Origin: UBA1124 sp963933095
Lineage (GTDB): Bacteria; Pseudomonadota; Gammaproteobacteria; Pseudomonadales; Cellvibrionaceae
Direction of reading: 5' to 3'
Assembly (NCBI GenBank): GCA_963933095.1
Contig: CAWVSV010000006.1
Location: 1 to 45,568, forward strand
DNA: 45,568 bases
In this document: in pieces, positions 7,955 through 16,373 of the stretch
Layout of the letters: the number at the start of each line of letters is the position of its first letter
Numbering within the stretch: the stretch's first letter is position 1
The notes under the pieces: generated by a model
Seen by the model: the letters and a program-made list of their open reading frames with translations, nothing else
What the model was told of the DNA's origin: nothing
Databases searched by the model: none
Program-made: the position numbers and the translations under genes

Positions 7955-9148
7955 TCACCATGCCGAGCCGGCTGTAATGTAAAACACAGTGTCGTCGGGG
8001 CCGCGAGCGAGATCAACTCCCATATCAAAACCATAGCGCCTGGCAATCTGGTAGCGAAAACCGCCGCCAAAAGTATCTAGCGTATCGGCATCTGAAAAAC
8101 TCGAGGTGTCATTACTGGCGCGAGCCACACCCGTAAAGGCTTTTACACTCCAGCGGCGGTCAATCTGCCAAGTCAGTTCAGTTTCCAGTGCGCCGACAAG
8201 CTTGCCCTGGTAGCGCATAGCGGGAATACCACGCAAATCCACAGCGGGTGTCGAAAATGGCGGTAGCAAGCCATCACTGTCAGCATAAGAGCTATCTAAC
8301 CTAAACCCTAGCAGCCAGCTATCGGCCAGCTGCCAATAATTACGGCCTTCGATATGAGTTAGGTCATAATCGACATCACTACCAAAGGCGTTGCGATACC
8401 AGATTTGCTCTACTTCGTAGTGATAACCAGTTTTAGGCGAAAAGACATTATCGCGACTATCCCACTCCGCTAACAATCCTAAGCCCGAGGTTGCTACATT
8501 TTGAGTAAGCAGCGCTGTTAACTGCTTAGAATATTCTGGCGGCAAAAGTGCATCCAAATCGCCTAGACTGTTGGGGGTAATTTCAGCGCTGACATAGCGC
8601 TGAGTCACGCCGACAAATAAAGGCAAATCACCAGTCTTAAATTTTAGCTTTTGCATCACCATGACCGCCTCAGTGTTCAAGGAAATCGCTCGGCCTGTGC
8701 CAATATCACCCGAACCATAAAAGTCTAAATTCACATCGCCATAGCCACCAACTCCGACATAGCGAACTTTTCCTTGGTTAAAAAAGCCCATATGACCGCC
8801 ACCCGCAAACAACGAATCATTGCCCGTTGCCGCCACTGCAATGGCAGACACACTCGGCGGTATTATGTGCTTTTGAGCTCCGCCATCGGATGAGCGCATA
8901 GCTTTAATACGCGCCTCTTTTTCTGCTTCACTCTCGTGAAAAAATAGCCCCGCCACCCCTAAGCCACCATCGACTGCTGGGTCGGTAATAATGATGGGCA
9001 CCGGCAAAAAGCCATAGGCGTTTTCTGATAGATAGTTAGACAAATCCAGCTGTCCGTCGAGAGGGTCAAAAAAATCGGAGGCTAGCGCTTCAGAAACACT
9101 GGCCATAAAACCGATAGAAAAAAGTATTGATGCAACAGGAAGTTTCAT
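7955..9148 (-). CDS. BamA/TamA-type outer-membrane beta-barrel protein
   Basis: A 397-residue secreted protein with a Sec signal peptide (KLPVASILFSIGFMASVSEALA, cleavage near residue 23). Strand-like alternation is present throughout the rest, ending in FYITAGSAW, so the last residue is aromatic as in many outer-membrane barrels. The segment WDSRDNVFSPKTGYHYEV is typical of the C-terminal barrel of the bacterial surface antigen (BamA/TamA) superfamily, but no POTRA domains are present. Function is unknown; similar proteins are annotated only as surface antigen family. It heads the operon that continues with nudF. In many relatives tolC holds the position next to nudF, whereas here tolC lies 10 kb away. 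Confidence 0.75.
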   Translation of the reverse strand: MKLPVASILFSIGFMASVSEALASDFFDPLDGQLDLSNYLSENAYGFLPVPIIITDPAVDGGLGVAGLFFHESEAEKEARIKAMRSSDGGAQKHIIPPSVSAIAVAATGNDSLFAGGGHMGFFNQGKVRYVGVGGYGDVNLDFYGSGDIGTGRAISLNTEAVMVMQKLKFKTGDLPLFVGVTQRYVSAEITPNSLGDLDALLPPEYSKQLTALLTQNVATSGLGLLAEWDSRDNVFSPKTGYHYEVEQIWYRNAFGSDVDYDLTHIEGRNYWQLADSWLLGFRLDSSYADSDGLLPPFSTPAVDLRGIPAMRYQGKLVGALETELTWQIDRRWSVKAFTGVARASNDTSSFSDADTLDTFGGGFRYQIARRYGFDMGVDLARGPDDTVFYITAGSAW

Positions 9149-9551
9149 AAAGAACTCAAATATTAAAGCCGATAACGCATATCAGCATAAATTCAGACCT
9201 CTAGTCCGGTGACTTTTCTGCCGACAGTTTTATCGGTCAGCTAGCGCTTAGCTCTACTAAGGTTTGCTAAAGCCCATGGGTGACAAGCCGGAAAGGGCTC
9301 AAAACACAGAAGGGCCCAAAAACGTAATGCCGCGCTTATAATCGATAGATTTTAGGATGTCAGCAATTTTAGCGCCTGGTTTTATGGCCATACTGGTGTT
9401 GATATTATCTTATAACGGCATTATAGCCGGTGCCAAAATCCGCCAAACTAGTAACTAACTGAACTTCAGCTACTACCAAGCTATGAATTTACAGGCCATG
9501 TTCTATCAATTGAATCTAGCTCATAAATTTTAGATGAGCAGGTATTTAAGA
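9149..9551. other. Intergenic region with one possible small gene
   Basis: It lies between the outer-membrane protein gene (start at 9148) and the ion channel gene (end at 9552). It must hold the promoter of the minus-strand operon. Apart from the small open frame at 9357-9458 nothing recognisable was seen. Confidence 0.4.
9357..9458 (+). CDS. Possible small single-span membrane protein (33 residues)
   Basis: An ATG at 9357 opens a 33-residue frame, MSAILAPGFMAILVLILSYN followed by GIIAGAKIRQTSN. It is one hydrophobic membrane-length helix (about residues 4-24) with a basic tail. A TATAAT hexamer at 9337-9342 would start transcription only about 7 bases before the ATG, and AGG abuts the start, so the message would be nearly leaderless. 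The composition looks like a real membrane peptide, but the length makes chance hard to exclude. Confidence 0.3.
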   Translation: MSAILAPGFMAILVLILSYNGIIAGAKIRQTSN

Positions 9552-10247
9552 TTAGTTTTTTTCAGTGACTTTATTCGCAGCATGCAAGCTAACCAACCTA
9601 GCCATAATAATTGCTATATAGAATTGACCAATCATCGCCTCTACCGCCACCCAGGCACCTGCGACATTATTGGCTGGGGTTATATCGCCATAACCCAATG
9701 TCGATAGGGTGATAAAACTGAAATAAGTAAAAGTCCCCATGTAACGATCTTCACTCGATGTCGCTGCAATCAAATAGTCATTACTAAAATTAAAGGCACC
9801 GCCATAGAATAAGTGAATATTTGCATAAATCGCCGCCCAAATAAATGCCAGCATCAAATAGAGACACATAGAGGCATAAATCACATTGATGGTGACTGTT
9901 TTACAACCGAGAAGATGTTTTAAAAAATGATAGCCAATAAAGCTCAAGAAGGCGATGGTGGTGAGATTATGAATATAAAAAGCCAGACGATTTTGATTAC
10001 TAAATTGCTCGATCCAGATCGAAGCAATGGCCGGCACAAGCAAGACCACGGCCGGAACCCATAGACGTCGCAACTCCATAACAGAGTAGATAGAGGCCAA
10101 CAGAACCATCGAAAGTACAGCCTTAGATATTAAAGAAAAAAATTCGTGCCTCGCAAAGTAGGGAGGAATAATTAGCGCACCAAATAAGCACACCAATAAC
10201 AACATAAATCGAAATTCATGAGCGTCATTCTTTAAACCCAAATGCAT
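9552..10247 (-). CDS. Two-pore-type/voltage-channel-like potassium channel (Ion_trans_2)
   Basis: Integral inner-membrane protein with a K+-channel selectivity filter, TLGYGD at 183-188. About six hydrophobic segments are seen (roughly 15-31, 40-56, 62-78, 93-110, 120-142 and 193-220), with the pore loop before the last. There is no RCK/TrkA-N gating domain and no arginine-rich S4-like helix, so gating is unclear. The frame extends back to 10325, but that would overlap the preceding gene by 62 bases. The ATG at 10247 (MHLGLKND), 16 bases after that gene, is more likely and gives 231 residues. It is the last gene of the kinase/SpoIIAA-like/channel cassette. Confidence 0.8.
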   Translation of the reverse strand: MHLGLKNDAHEFRFMLLLVCLFGALIIPPYFARHEFFSLISKAVLSMVLLASIYSVMELRRLWVPAVVLLVPAIASIWIEQFSNQNRLAFYIHNLTTIAFLSFIGYHFLKHLLGCKTVTINVIYASMCLYLMLAFIWAAIYANIHLFYGGAFNFSNDYLIAATSSEDRYMGTFTYFSFITLSTLGYGDITPANNVAGAWVAVEAMIGQFYIAIIMARLVSLHAANKVTEKN

Positions 10248-10263
10248 ATCAATATCTACTCTT

Positions 10264-10653
10264 TTACTCGGCTTGCAAATAGGCCAGCGCTGCAGCTTCA
10301 TCAGCCTTGGCAAAGGCTTTGACATCGATAGCTACTCCGAACGTGGACAGCAACTTATTTTCTAATGCAGTGATTTTCTGCAGCCAGCTTTTATCTGTGA
10401 CAATAACAACTCGTTCGAACACGCTGAGGCCTGAGCTAAATAAAAACTTAATTTTCTCTATAATAGCGTCTAACTCTATGGCACCGATATTCTCAATCTC
10501 TTGATAAATACGCACCTTGCCATGGACCTGATGAACTTGACCAATTAAGCCCAATACTTGCATCATCGCCATCTGATCGACAGCACCGTCAATACGCAAA
10601 GCAACGACTTTATCTTTATTGCTAATCTCTAAATCTAGAATTTCCACACTCAT
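10264..10653 (-). CDS. SpoIIAA-like (STAS/SEC14-type) protein
   Basis: A 129-residue soluble protein with the alternating beta/alpha pattern of the SpoIIAA-like family (PF11964-type). VVALRIDGAVD is the first strand-helix, GKVRIYQEIENIGAIELDAI is central, ERVVIVTDKSWLQKI follows, and AIDVKAFAKADEAAALAYL ends the protein. A good GGAG ribosome binding site lies 8 bases before the ATG. It lies between a hybrid histidine kinase (14-base gap) and an ion channel (16-base gap), so all three are probably one operon. Function is unproven; relatives of this fold act as protein or lipid-binding regulators. Confidence 0.78.
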   Translation of the reverse strand: MSVEILDLEISNKDKVVALRIDGAVDQMAMMQVLGLIGQVHQVHGKVRIYQEIENIGAIELDAIIEKIKFLFSSGLSVFERVVIVTDKSWLQKITALENKLLSTFGVAIDVKAFAKADEAAALAYLQAE

Positions 10654-10667
10654 TTTACTTGCTCCAA

Positions 10668-12233
10668 TTATGTTGTTGGCTCTAATTTTATACAGCGTAC
10701 TATAGCGGCATTAATATTCTGACCATTCAAAGGTTTGGCTACATAGTCATTCATACCTGCCGCTAGGCATTTTTCGCGGTCGCCCTTCATGGTGCAAGCT
10801 GTCATGGCAATAATAGGCGTATTCGCTTTATCACCTTCAAGTAAACGGATAGCGCGCGCGGAAGCATAGCCATCCATTATCGGCATCTGACAGTCCATAA
10901 ACACTAAGTCATAGTTATGGCCCAACATGGCTACTAGCGCCTGTTCGCCATCTTCCACGCTATCGACATTGGCATAACCTAATTTTTTTAAAAAACCTTG
11001 CGCCACCAACTGGTTCACGGGATTGTCTTCCACCAGAAGAATTTTAACTGAACTGTCCTGCACTGGGATATTATGCTCTGCAGCTAAGCGAACTGAACTC
11101 GCCAAAGCATTCTCAGCAAACAGCGCCAGTTGTAGGGTCGATTTTTTCTCATCGCATGTTTCCGCAACATTTAAATGCACCACGAACCAAAATTTAGACC
11201 CCTGCCCCGCACAGCTCTCCAGCCCAACTTCGCCGCCCATCAACTCAACCAACTGTTTGGTAATAGTAGTGCCAAGTCCGGTACCACCATAGAGTCGCGA
11301 GGCCGAACCATCGGCTTGGAAAAACTTGTTAAATATTTTGTCTTGCTGAGATTGATCGATACCTATGCCAGAATCACTGACACTAACTTTTAAGCTAACT
11401 TGCTGGTGACCAGCAACGTTCAGAAAAGCCAGTACCGCCACATCCACTTTGACGAAGCCGCTAGCAGTAAATTTGACTGCATTGCCGATTAAGTTATTAA
11501 GACACTGTCCGAGTCGCACCGAATCGGCCGAGATGTAAGCTGGCATATTACTGCTAACAGTCACTGAAAAATCCAGCCCTTTAGCACCGGCATTAAGTCT
11601 TGCAGCATCGGCTAGGGCTTTCAGCCACTCGGCAAAATTAAAGGCCTGACACTGCAATTGTAGCTTACCTGCCTCCACCTTGGAGACATCCAAAATATCA
11701 TTGATCAGTGCTAAGAGTGAACGACCGCTATGAGCGATAACAGTCACTAATTCTTTTTGTTCGCCGTTTAAGGGGGTGTCTTGTAGAAATTCAGACATGC
11801 CCATAATCGCATTCATCGGAGTGCGAATTTCATGGGACATATTGGCTAAAAATTCAGACTTTAAACGGCTGCTCTGAGCCAGCTGTCGGTTTTTATAGTT
11901 CACCTCATCAATGGCCCGCTCCAGTGAATCGGTCATACTTTGCAGGGACTTGGCCAAAGTGCCAATCTCATCCTGACGACTGACCGCAATCCGCTCAGAA
12001 AAATCACCGCGAGCCAAGCGCTGGGCGTGTCCCGTTAAAGCCACTATCGGAGCCGCCAGAGCACGAGCCATATACAACGAAATAACACCCGCCCCCAGTA
12101 TGGCCACAGCGGCCACCCCGAGCAACAAGCTAGGGTCCTGCCTAACCCAAGCTAGGGCAGCAACGGGCAAGAGCGCGACCAGTAAGAAGCCGCATATAAG
12201 CTTTTTATATATTGAATTTGGCAATAACTTCAT
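10668..12233 (-). CDS. Hybrid sensor histidine kinase with almost no periplasmic sensor
   Basis: Inner-membrane hybrid kinase of 521 residues. Two membrane helices (about 13-30 and 35-55) are separated by only a few residues, so there is no periplasmic sensing domain. A HAMP domain (about 56-108) follows. The HisKA domain has the phosphoacceptor H134 in SHEIRTPMN. The HATPase domain has LIGNAVKFT, VSDSGIGI and GTGLGTTITKQLVELMGG. A C-terminal receiver has phosphoacceptor D447 in LVFMDCQMPIMDG and the conserved K in DYVAKPL. No output domain or response regulator is adjacent. It probably senses the membrane or a cytoplasmic partner; the next two genes (SpoIIAA-like, ion channel) are candidates. 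Confidence 0.92.
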   Translation of the reverse strand: MKLLPNSIYKKLICGFLLVALLPVAALAWVRQDPSLLLGVAAVAILGAGVISLYMARALAAPIVALTGHAQRLARGDFSERIAVSRQDEIGTLAKSLQSMTDSLERAIDEVNYKNRQLAQSSRLKSEFLANMSHEIRTPMNAIMGMSEFLQDTPLNGEQKELVTVIAHSGRSLLALINDILDVSKVEAGKLQLQCQAFNFAEWLKALADAARLNAGAKGLDFSVTVSSNMPAYISADSVRLGQCLNNLIGNAVKFTASGFVKVDVAVLAFLNVAGHQQVSLKVSVSDSGIGIDQSQQDKIFNKFFQADGSASRLYGGTGLGTTITKQLVELMGGEVGLESCAGQGSKFWFVVHLNVAETCDEKKSTLQLALFAENALASSVRLAAEHNIPVQDSSVKILLVEDNPVNQLVAQGFLKKLGYANVDSVEDGEQALVAMLGHNYDLVFMDCQMPIMDGYASARAIRLLEGDKANTPIIAMTACTMKGDREKCLAAGMNDYVAKPLNGQNINAAIVRCIKLEPTT

Positions 12234-12373
12234 TGGACATCCGGCGCTTATCCATCAGACAGGAGCCAACTTAGCCAATGCCTATAAATATGTCATGCAA
12301 TTTATTAACTTTCCAACAAAGTGTCTACAATTAAATTAGAAAACAATTAACACCCCATACTTAAGGTGAAAGC

Positions 12374-12775
12374 ATGAGCCTAAAACACTAGGGAATATCG
12401 ATTGGTATCCAGCGCACAGAACTCAACAATAAGCTCAGTGAGGTATTTTTAACATTAAAAGCCACCGGCGCACTCAATCACGATGACTACCTAATTTTTA
12501 CACCGATGCTGAGTTCGGCGCTGGATGGAATAGAGCGCTGTTGCGTTAAACTTTTGATCGACGGCACCCAGCTCGAAGGCTGGGAATTACATGCTGCACG
12601 GGATGATTTCAAACTGGGCCTCAAATATGGTCGCCAGTTAAGTAGGATTACTATCTATGGCAATAAAAACTGGCAAGAGAACTCTGCCGAGATAGGCAGT
12701 TGGTTTATCTCCGGCGAGATTCAGTATTTCGAGGATCACCAGAACGCGATAGCTTGGCTACAGGAAAGCCGCTAG
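12374..12775 (+). pseudogene. SpoIIAA-like gene with an in-frame TAG at codon 6
   Basis: The natural start appears to be the ATG at 12374, with AAGGTGA at 12363-12369 as ribosome binding site. It reads MSLKH, then TAG, then continues open in the same frame to the stop at 12773-12775 for 133 codons in total. The protein after the stop has the full SpoIIAA-like pattern: SIGIQRTELNNKLSEVFLTL at the N-terminus, the strand KLLIDGTQLEGWELHAARDD, RITIYGNKNWQ and WFISGEIQYFEDHQNAIAWL. A CAG-to-TAG change would explain it. The first downstream ATG (12506) would lose about the first third of the domain. It could be a recent pseudogene, a sequencing error or a read-through site. Confidence 0.72.
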
Positions 12776-13068
12776 CATTCCGACCTAAGCAAGATCTGCC
12801 GGCAGCAGCAGGAAATAATTGTCATCATTTGTTATTTGATCGGCGCATCTAAACGGGTCGACTGCTTTTATAAGCGGTATTTAATAGTTAACCATTAGAG
12901 CAGATATTCGAGCTACAGCCAGTTCATCTTAGGGGCCGCATTAATTGCCACCCCCATCGCTATATACGATGACTATTTAAGCCCTGCCCGAGAATTATTC
13001 GCCTATATTTGTTCGACCAAAGCCATTTTGGCAGCACTTGTGATCACTATAGTTAATATCACGAAAAA
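12776..13068 (+). other. Intergenic stretch holding a small membrane-protein-like frame without a start codon
   Basis: A frame open from 12899 to the TAA at 13082-13084 (61 residues) contains two hydrophobic stretches, QFILGAALIATPIAIY and STKAILAALVITIVNI, joined by a polar loop (DDYLSPARELFAY). It ends just inside the terminator hairpin. No ATG, GTG or TTG begins it at a sensible place, and a TAG closes the frame upstream. It is either the remnant of a small two-span membrane protein or a gene disrupted near its start. Confidence 0.35.
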
Positions 13069-13099
13069 GGCCGCTGACGATTAAACCAGCGGCCTTTTT
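13069..13099. terminator. Bidirectional intrinsic terminator downstream of thiC
   Basis: A perfect 8-bp stem, GGCCGCTG at 13069-13076 and CAGCGGCC at 13087-13094, has a 10-base loop. It is followed by TTTTT on the plus strand and preceded by AAAAA, so it can work on both strands. It ends the thiD-thiC transcript from the right and any plus-strand transcript from the SpoIIAA-like side. Confidence 0.88.
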
Positions 13100-13119
13100 A
13101 ATTTAGTTCAGTTTAGCGA

Positions 13120-15033
13120 TCAAACCTTCTGATAAATCTCCGAACCGGCAGCTTTAAACTCCTCCGACTTAGCTTTCATCTCGGCTTCTACGTCAATCAT
13201 GCGCACGACTTGTTCATCGCCAATGGCTGAGATATCGGTACCATGCTTGGCGGCAAAGACACGAACTTCCTGCGAGATTTTCATAGAGCAGAACTTAGGC
13301 CCACACATAGAGCAGAAGTGCGCGACCTTGGCAGAATCCTTAGGCAGGGTTTCATCGTGGTAAGAGCGCGCAGTATCTGGGTCTAGACCCAAATTGAACT
13401 GATCGTCCCAACGGAACTCGAAGCGCGCCTTAGACAGAGCATTATCGCGTAGCTGGGCCCCCGGATGCCCTTTAGCCAAGTCGGCTGCATGTGCGGCGAT
13501 CTTGTAGGTGATGATGCCATATTTCACATCGTCTTTATTGGGCAGGCCCAGATGCTCTTTTGGCGTTACGTAGCAAAGCATGGCACAGCCGTACCAGCCG
13601 ATGATGGCGGCACCAATACCAGAGGTAATATGATCATAGCCTGGTGCAATATCGGTGGTTAGTGGGCCGAGAGTATAAAAAGGCGCCTCATCACACACTT
13701 CGATTTGCTTTTCCATGTTCTCTTTGATCATGTGCATTGGCACGTGACCAGGGCCTTCAATAAAGCACTGTACGTCATGCTTCCAAGCGATTTGTGTCAA
13801 CTCGCCCAGCGTTTCTAACTCACCAAATTGAGCTTCATCATTGGCATCGGCAACCGAGCCTGGACGCAGGCCATCGCCGAGCGAGAAGGTCACATCGTAA
13901 GCCTTCATTATCTCGCAAATTTCTTCGAAGTGGGTATAAAGGAAGCTCTCCTTGTGATGCGCCAGACACCACTTAGCCATGATGGAGCCACCGCGCGAGA
14001 CAATACCGGTAACACGCTTAGCGGTCAGCGGCACATAGCGCAGCAATACACCAGCGTGAATGGTGAAGTAATCCACTCCCTGCTCAGCTTGCTCAATTAA
14101 CGTGTCGCGGAAGATTTCCCAGGTTAGGTCTTCGGCTACGCCGTTAACTTTCTCCAGCGCTTGGTAAATAGGTACAGTGCCGATTGGTACATGAGAATTA
14201 CGCACAATCCACTCACGGGTCTCGTGAATGTTCTTACCGGTGGACAGATCCATAATCGTATCTGCACCCCAGCGAGTCCCCCAAGTCAGCTTTTCAACTT
14301 CCTCCTCAATGGAAGAACCCAGCGCAGAATTACCAATATTGCCATTGATCTTAACCAGAAAATTGCGACCGATAATCATCGGTTCTACTTCTGGGTGATT
14401 AATATTCATCGGGATTACAGCACGACCGCGAGCCACTTCTGAGCGGACAAATTCCGGGGTAATATCGGAAGGAATACTCGCACCAAAGCTTTCGCCTGGG
14501 TGCTGATCGCCTTCGACACCCAGCTCAACGGCTTGAGCGCGAGACATGTTTTCACGGATGGCGATATATTCCATTTCAGGGGTAATAATACCCTGACGTG
14601 CGTAGTGCATCTGAGTGACGTTTTTGCCGGCTTTCGCCCTGCGCGGACGATGTTGCAAATCAAAACGCAGCTTGGCTAACTCGGCATCTTCCAAACGCTC
14701 ATTGGTGAACTCAGAGCTGTACTCAGTTAGCGCCTCAGTGTCTTCACGGTTTGCAATCCAGCTACTGCGAATATCGGGCACACCTTTACGCACATCGATG
14801 GTCACGGTCGGATCGGTATAAGGGCCGGAGGTATCGTATACACGCACCGGTGGATTCTTTTCCACACCAAAATCACCGCCGGTATCGGCTAAGCTGATTT
14901 CACGCATCGGCACTCGAATATCTGGGGTTGAGCCCTCAACATGAATTTTTTCAGAGCCGGGGAACGGCTGTACGGAAGCTTCATCGACTACGGCCGTTTC
15001 GCTTAGAGCTTGAATGTTCACTTCTTGATTCAT
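13120..15033 (-). CDS. thiC: Phosphomethylpyrimidine synthase ThiC
   Basis: Radical SAM enzyme that rearranges 5-aminoimidazole ribotide to hydroxymethylpyrimidine phosphate for thiamine synthesis. The C-terminal iron-sulfur motif CSMCGPKFCSM (CX2CX4C) is present near residue 570. The family core is easily read: GRNFLVKINGNIGNSALGSS, TIHAGVLLRY and FIEGPGHVPMH. The frame is open back to 15144, but the start at 15033 (MNQEVNIQ) has a GAGGA ribosome binding site and gives the usual N-terminal domain; 637 residues. It follows thiD by 34 bases and shares its TPP riboswitch. Confidence 0.97.
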   Translation of the reverse strand: MNQEVNIQALSETAVVDEASVQPFPGSEKIHVEGSTPDIRVPMREISLADTGGDFGVEKNPPVRVYDTSGPYTDPTVTIDVRKGVPDIRSSWIANREDTEALTEYSSEFTNERLEDAELAKLRFDLQHRPRRAKAGKNVTQMHYARQGIITPEMEYIAIRENMSRAQAVELGVEGDQHPGESFGASIPSDITPEFVRSEVARGRAVIPMNINHPEVEPMIIGRNFLVKINGNIGNSALGSSIEEEVEKLTWGTRWGADTIMDLSTGKNIHETREWIVRNSHVPIGTVPIYQALEKVNGVAEDLTWEIFRDTLIEQAEQGVDYFTIHAGVLLRYVPLTAKRVTGIVSRGGSIMAKWCLAHHKESFLYTHFEEICEIMKAYDVTFSLGDGLRPGSVADANDEAQFGELETLGELTQIAWKHDVQCFIEGPGHVPMHMIKENMEKQIEVCDEAPFYTLGPLTTDIAPGYDHITSGIGAAIIGWYGCAMLCYVTPKEHLGLPNKDDVKYGIITYKIAAHAADLAKGHPGAQLRDNALSKARFEFRWDDQFNLGLDPDTARSYHDETLPKDSAKVAHFCSMCGPKFCSMKISQEVRVFAAKHGTDISAIGDEQVVRMIDVEAEMKAKSEEFKAAGSEIYQKV

Positions 15034-15067
15034 AGTGTCCTCACGGAAAAAATCATTACTAATTAGG

Positions 15068-15904
15068 TTAATAATACTGGTGGAAATGATGAACCGAACC
15101 GGCACCATTTCCAAGTTCAAATTCGTCGGCGCGCTTAAGTGCACCGCTAATAAATTCTTTCGCTATAGCCACCGCACTTAGCAGTGATTCACCCTTAGCC
15201 AAATTGGCACAAATAGCCGCAGACAGGGTACAGCCGGTACCGTGACTATTGCTTACTCTGAGTCGCGAGCTGTTAAAAACAAACTGCCGATCATCCCCTA
15301 GCGCCACCAAATTGTCGGACAGCAACAACAAGTCAGTCGCCATTGGGCCCGCGCCGTGCCCTCCCTTAATTAACACCGCCTGCGGTCCTAAATCGAGTAG
15401 GGCGCGCGCTTGGTCAATAATATCTAGCTCGCTACTGGCCGTCTGACACTGTAGCAACGCGGCCGCCTCGTCAAGGTTAGGCGTAATTAAGGTCGCACGC
15501 GGCAGCAATTGCTCTCGCAGTGCCTGCTCACCTTCATGATCAAGCAGACGGCGACCACTACTAGAAACCAACACTGGGTCCACCACCAACGGCAAGTGCG
15601 CCGGTAACTCCGCCAGCAGGGCGTCGATAACTTTAGCCGAATAGAGCATACCGGTTTTCGCCGCTGCGATAGGCATATCCGCCAACAATGTGCGCAACTG
15701 TAGCGCTACAAACTCCGGCGTTACTGGTGCCAAAGCCTGCACACCTAAAGTATTTTGAGCCGTCAGGGCGCTCACTACCGAAGTGCCAAAAACCCTGCAG
15801 GCGGCAAATGTCTTTAGATCGGCCTGTATGCCGGCGCCGCCCGATGGGTCGCTACCAGCGACAGACAGGGCGATGGGCGTTGATGCGGTAGAGTTTGGAG
15901 CCAC
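15068..15904 (-). CDS. thiD: Hydroxymethylpyrimidine (phosphate) kinase ThiD
   Basis: Phosphorylates HMP and HMP-P to HMP-PP in thiamine synthesis. It is a ribokinase-fold protein with the N-terminal SVAGSDPSGGAGIQADLKTF signature, the mid-protein DPVLVSSSG and the anion-hole motif SHGTGCTLSAA near the C-terminus, whose GTGC holds the active-site cysteine. It is 278 residues, with no fused ThiE domain. The start is GTG at 15904-15902 (V/MAPNSTAST), since no ATG lies near the family start; the ribosome binding site is weak (GAG). Transcribed with thiC from a leader containing a TPP riboswitch. Confidence 0.95.
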   Translation of the reverse strand: MAPNSTASTPIALSVAGSDPSGGAGIQADLKTFAACRVFGTSVVSALTAQNTLGVQALAPVTPEFVALQLRTLLADMPIAAAKTGMLYSAKVIDALLAELPAHLPLVVDPVLVSSSGRRLLDHEGEQALREQLLPRATLITPNLDEAAALLQCQTASSELDIIDQARALLDLGPQAVLIKGGHGAGPMATDLLLLSDNLVALGDDRQFVFNSSRLRVSNSHGTGCTLSAAICANLAKGESLLSAVAIAKEFISGALKRADEFELGNGAGSVHHFHQYY

Positions 15905-15975
15905 AGCTATCTCGGTTAACAGCCGTGCATATAGAGAACAATAAGAAAGGAGGCAACGGAGGCCACAATAACTTA

Positions 15976-16045
15976 TCTCGTTCCCTACGCCAGCATTATC
16001 TGGATCAGGTTAGCGGGTAATTCTCAGCTTAGGAGGCAGTTTTTT
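15976..16045 (-). promoter_or_regulatory. TPP riboswitch (THI element) controlling thiD-thiC
   Basis: On the minus strand the conserved THI-box core reads GCTGAGA, then ACCCG, ACCTGATC, GATAATGC and GCGTAGGGA in the right order and spacing, about 75-125 bases upstream of the thiD start. These are the P2/J, P4 and P5/L5 contacts of the thiamine pyrophosphate aptamer. Bases following the core (GGCCTCC and TTGCCTCC) could mask a ribosome binding site, so translational control is plausible. The 5' strand of P1/P2 (expected as a GGGG-type stretch before GCTGAGA) is not obvious within the usual distance, so the true left limit is uncertain and may extend towards 16130. Confidence 0.9.
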
Positions 16046-16373
16046 AACGCAAAGTTCGTTGCTGCTGTGTTCAGTCAGTTATGTACCTAATGTACAGTCC
16101 CTGCTTGCGCGCAGTCCCGTCTAACCCTGGCAAAAAATCTTCGCCTCTCTGTGCCGATGCTAATAAGTAAGCATTAACTCGACAAAGCACCCCGACAAGA
16201 TTATCTGCAGTTTAGCCGCAATCGCACAAAAAGTCACCAGAGCGACGGTATAGATACGGTCTAATAAGCTGCATTATTTAAAGGGTGCCGCCACCCCAGC
16301 TGTAATGCACACCGGGCTACTCTATAATCGTTGCAATGCTTTTTTATTACCCGTCTGCCCAAGGAATTCAGAC
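16046..16373. other. Leader and divergent promoter region between thiD and a lipoprotein gene
   Basis: Contains the 5' leader of the thi operon and the upstream region of the plus-strand lipoprotein gene. An inverted pair, ATGTACCTAATGTACAGT around 16080-16097, has the half-sites TGTAC/GTACA, which may be a structural part of the leader. Nothing else was recognised. Confidence 0.35.
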
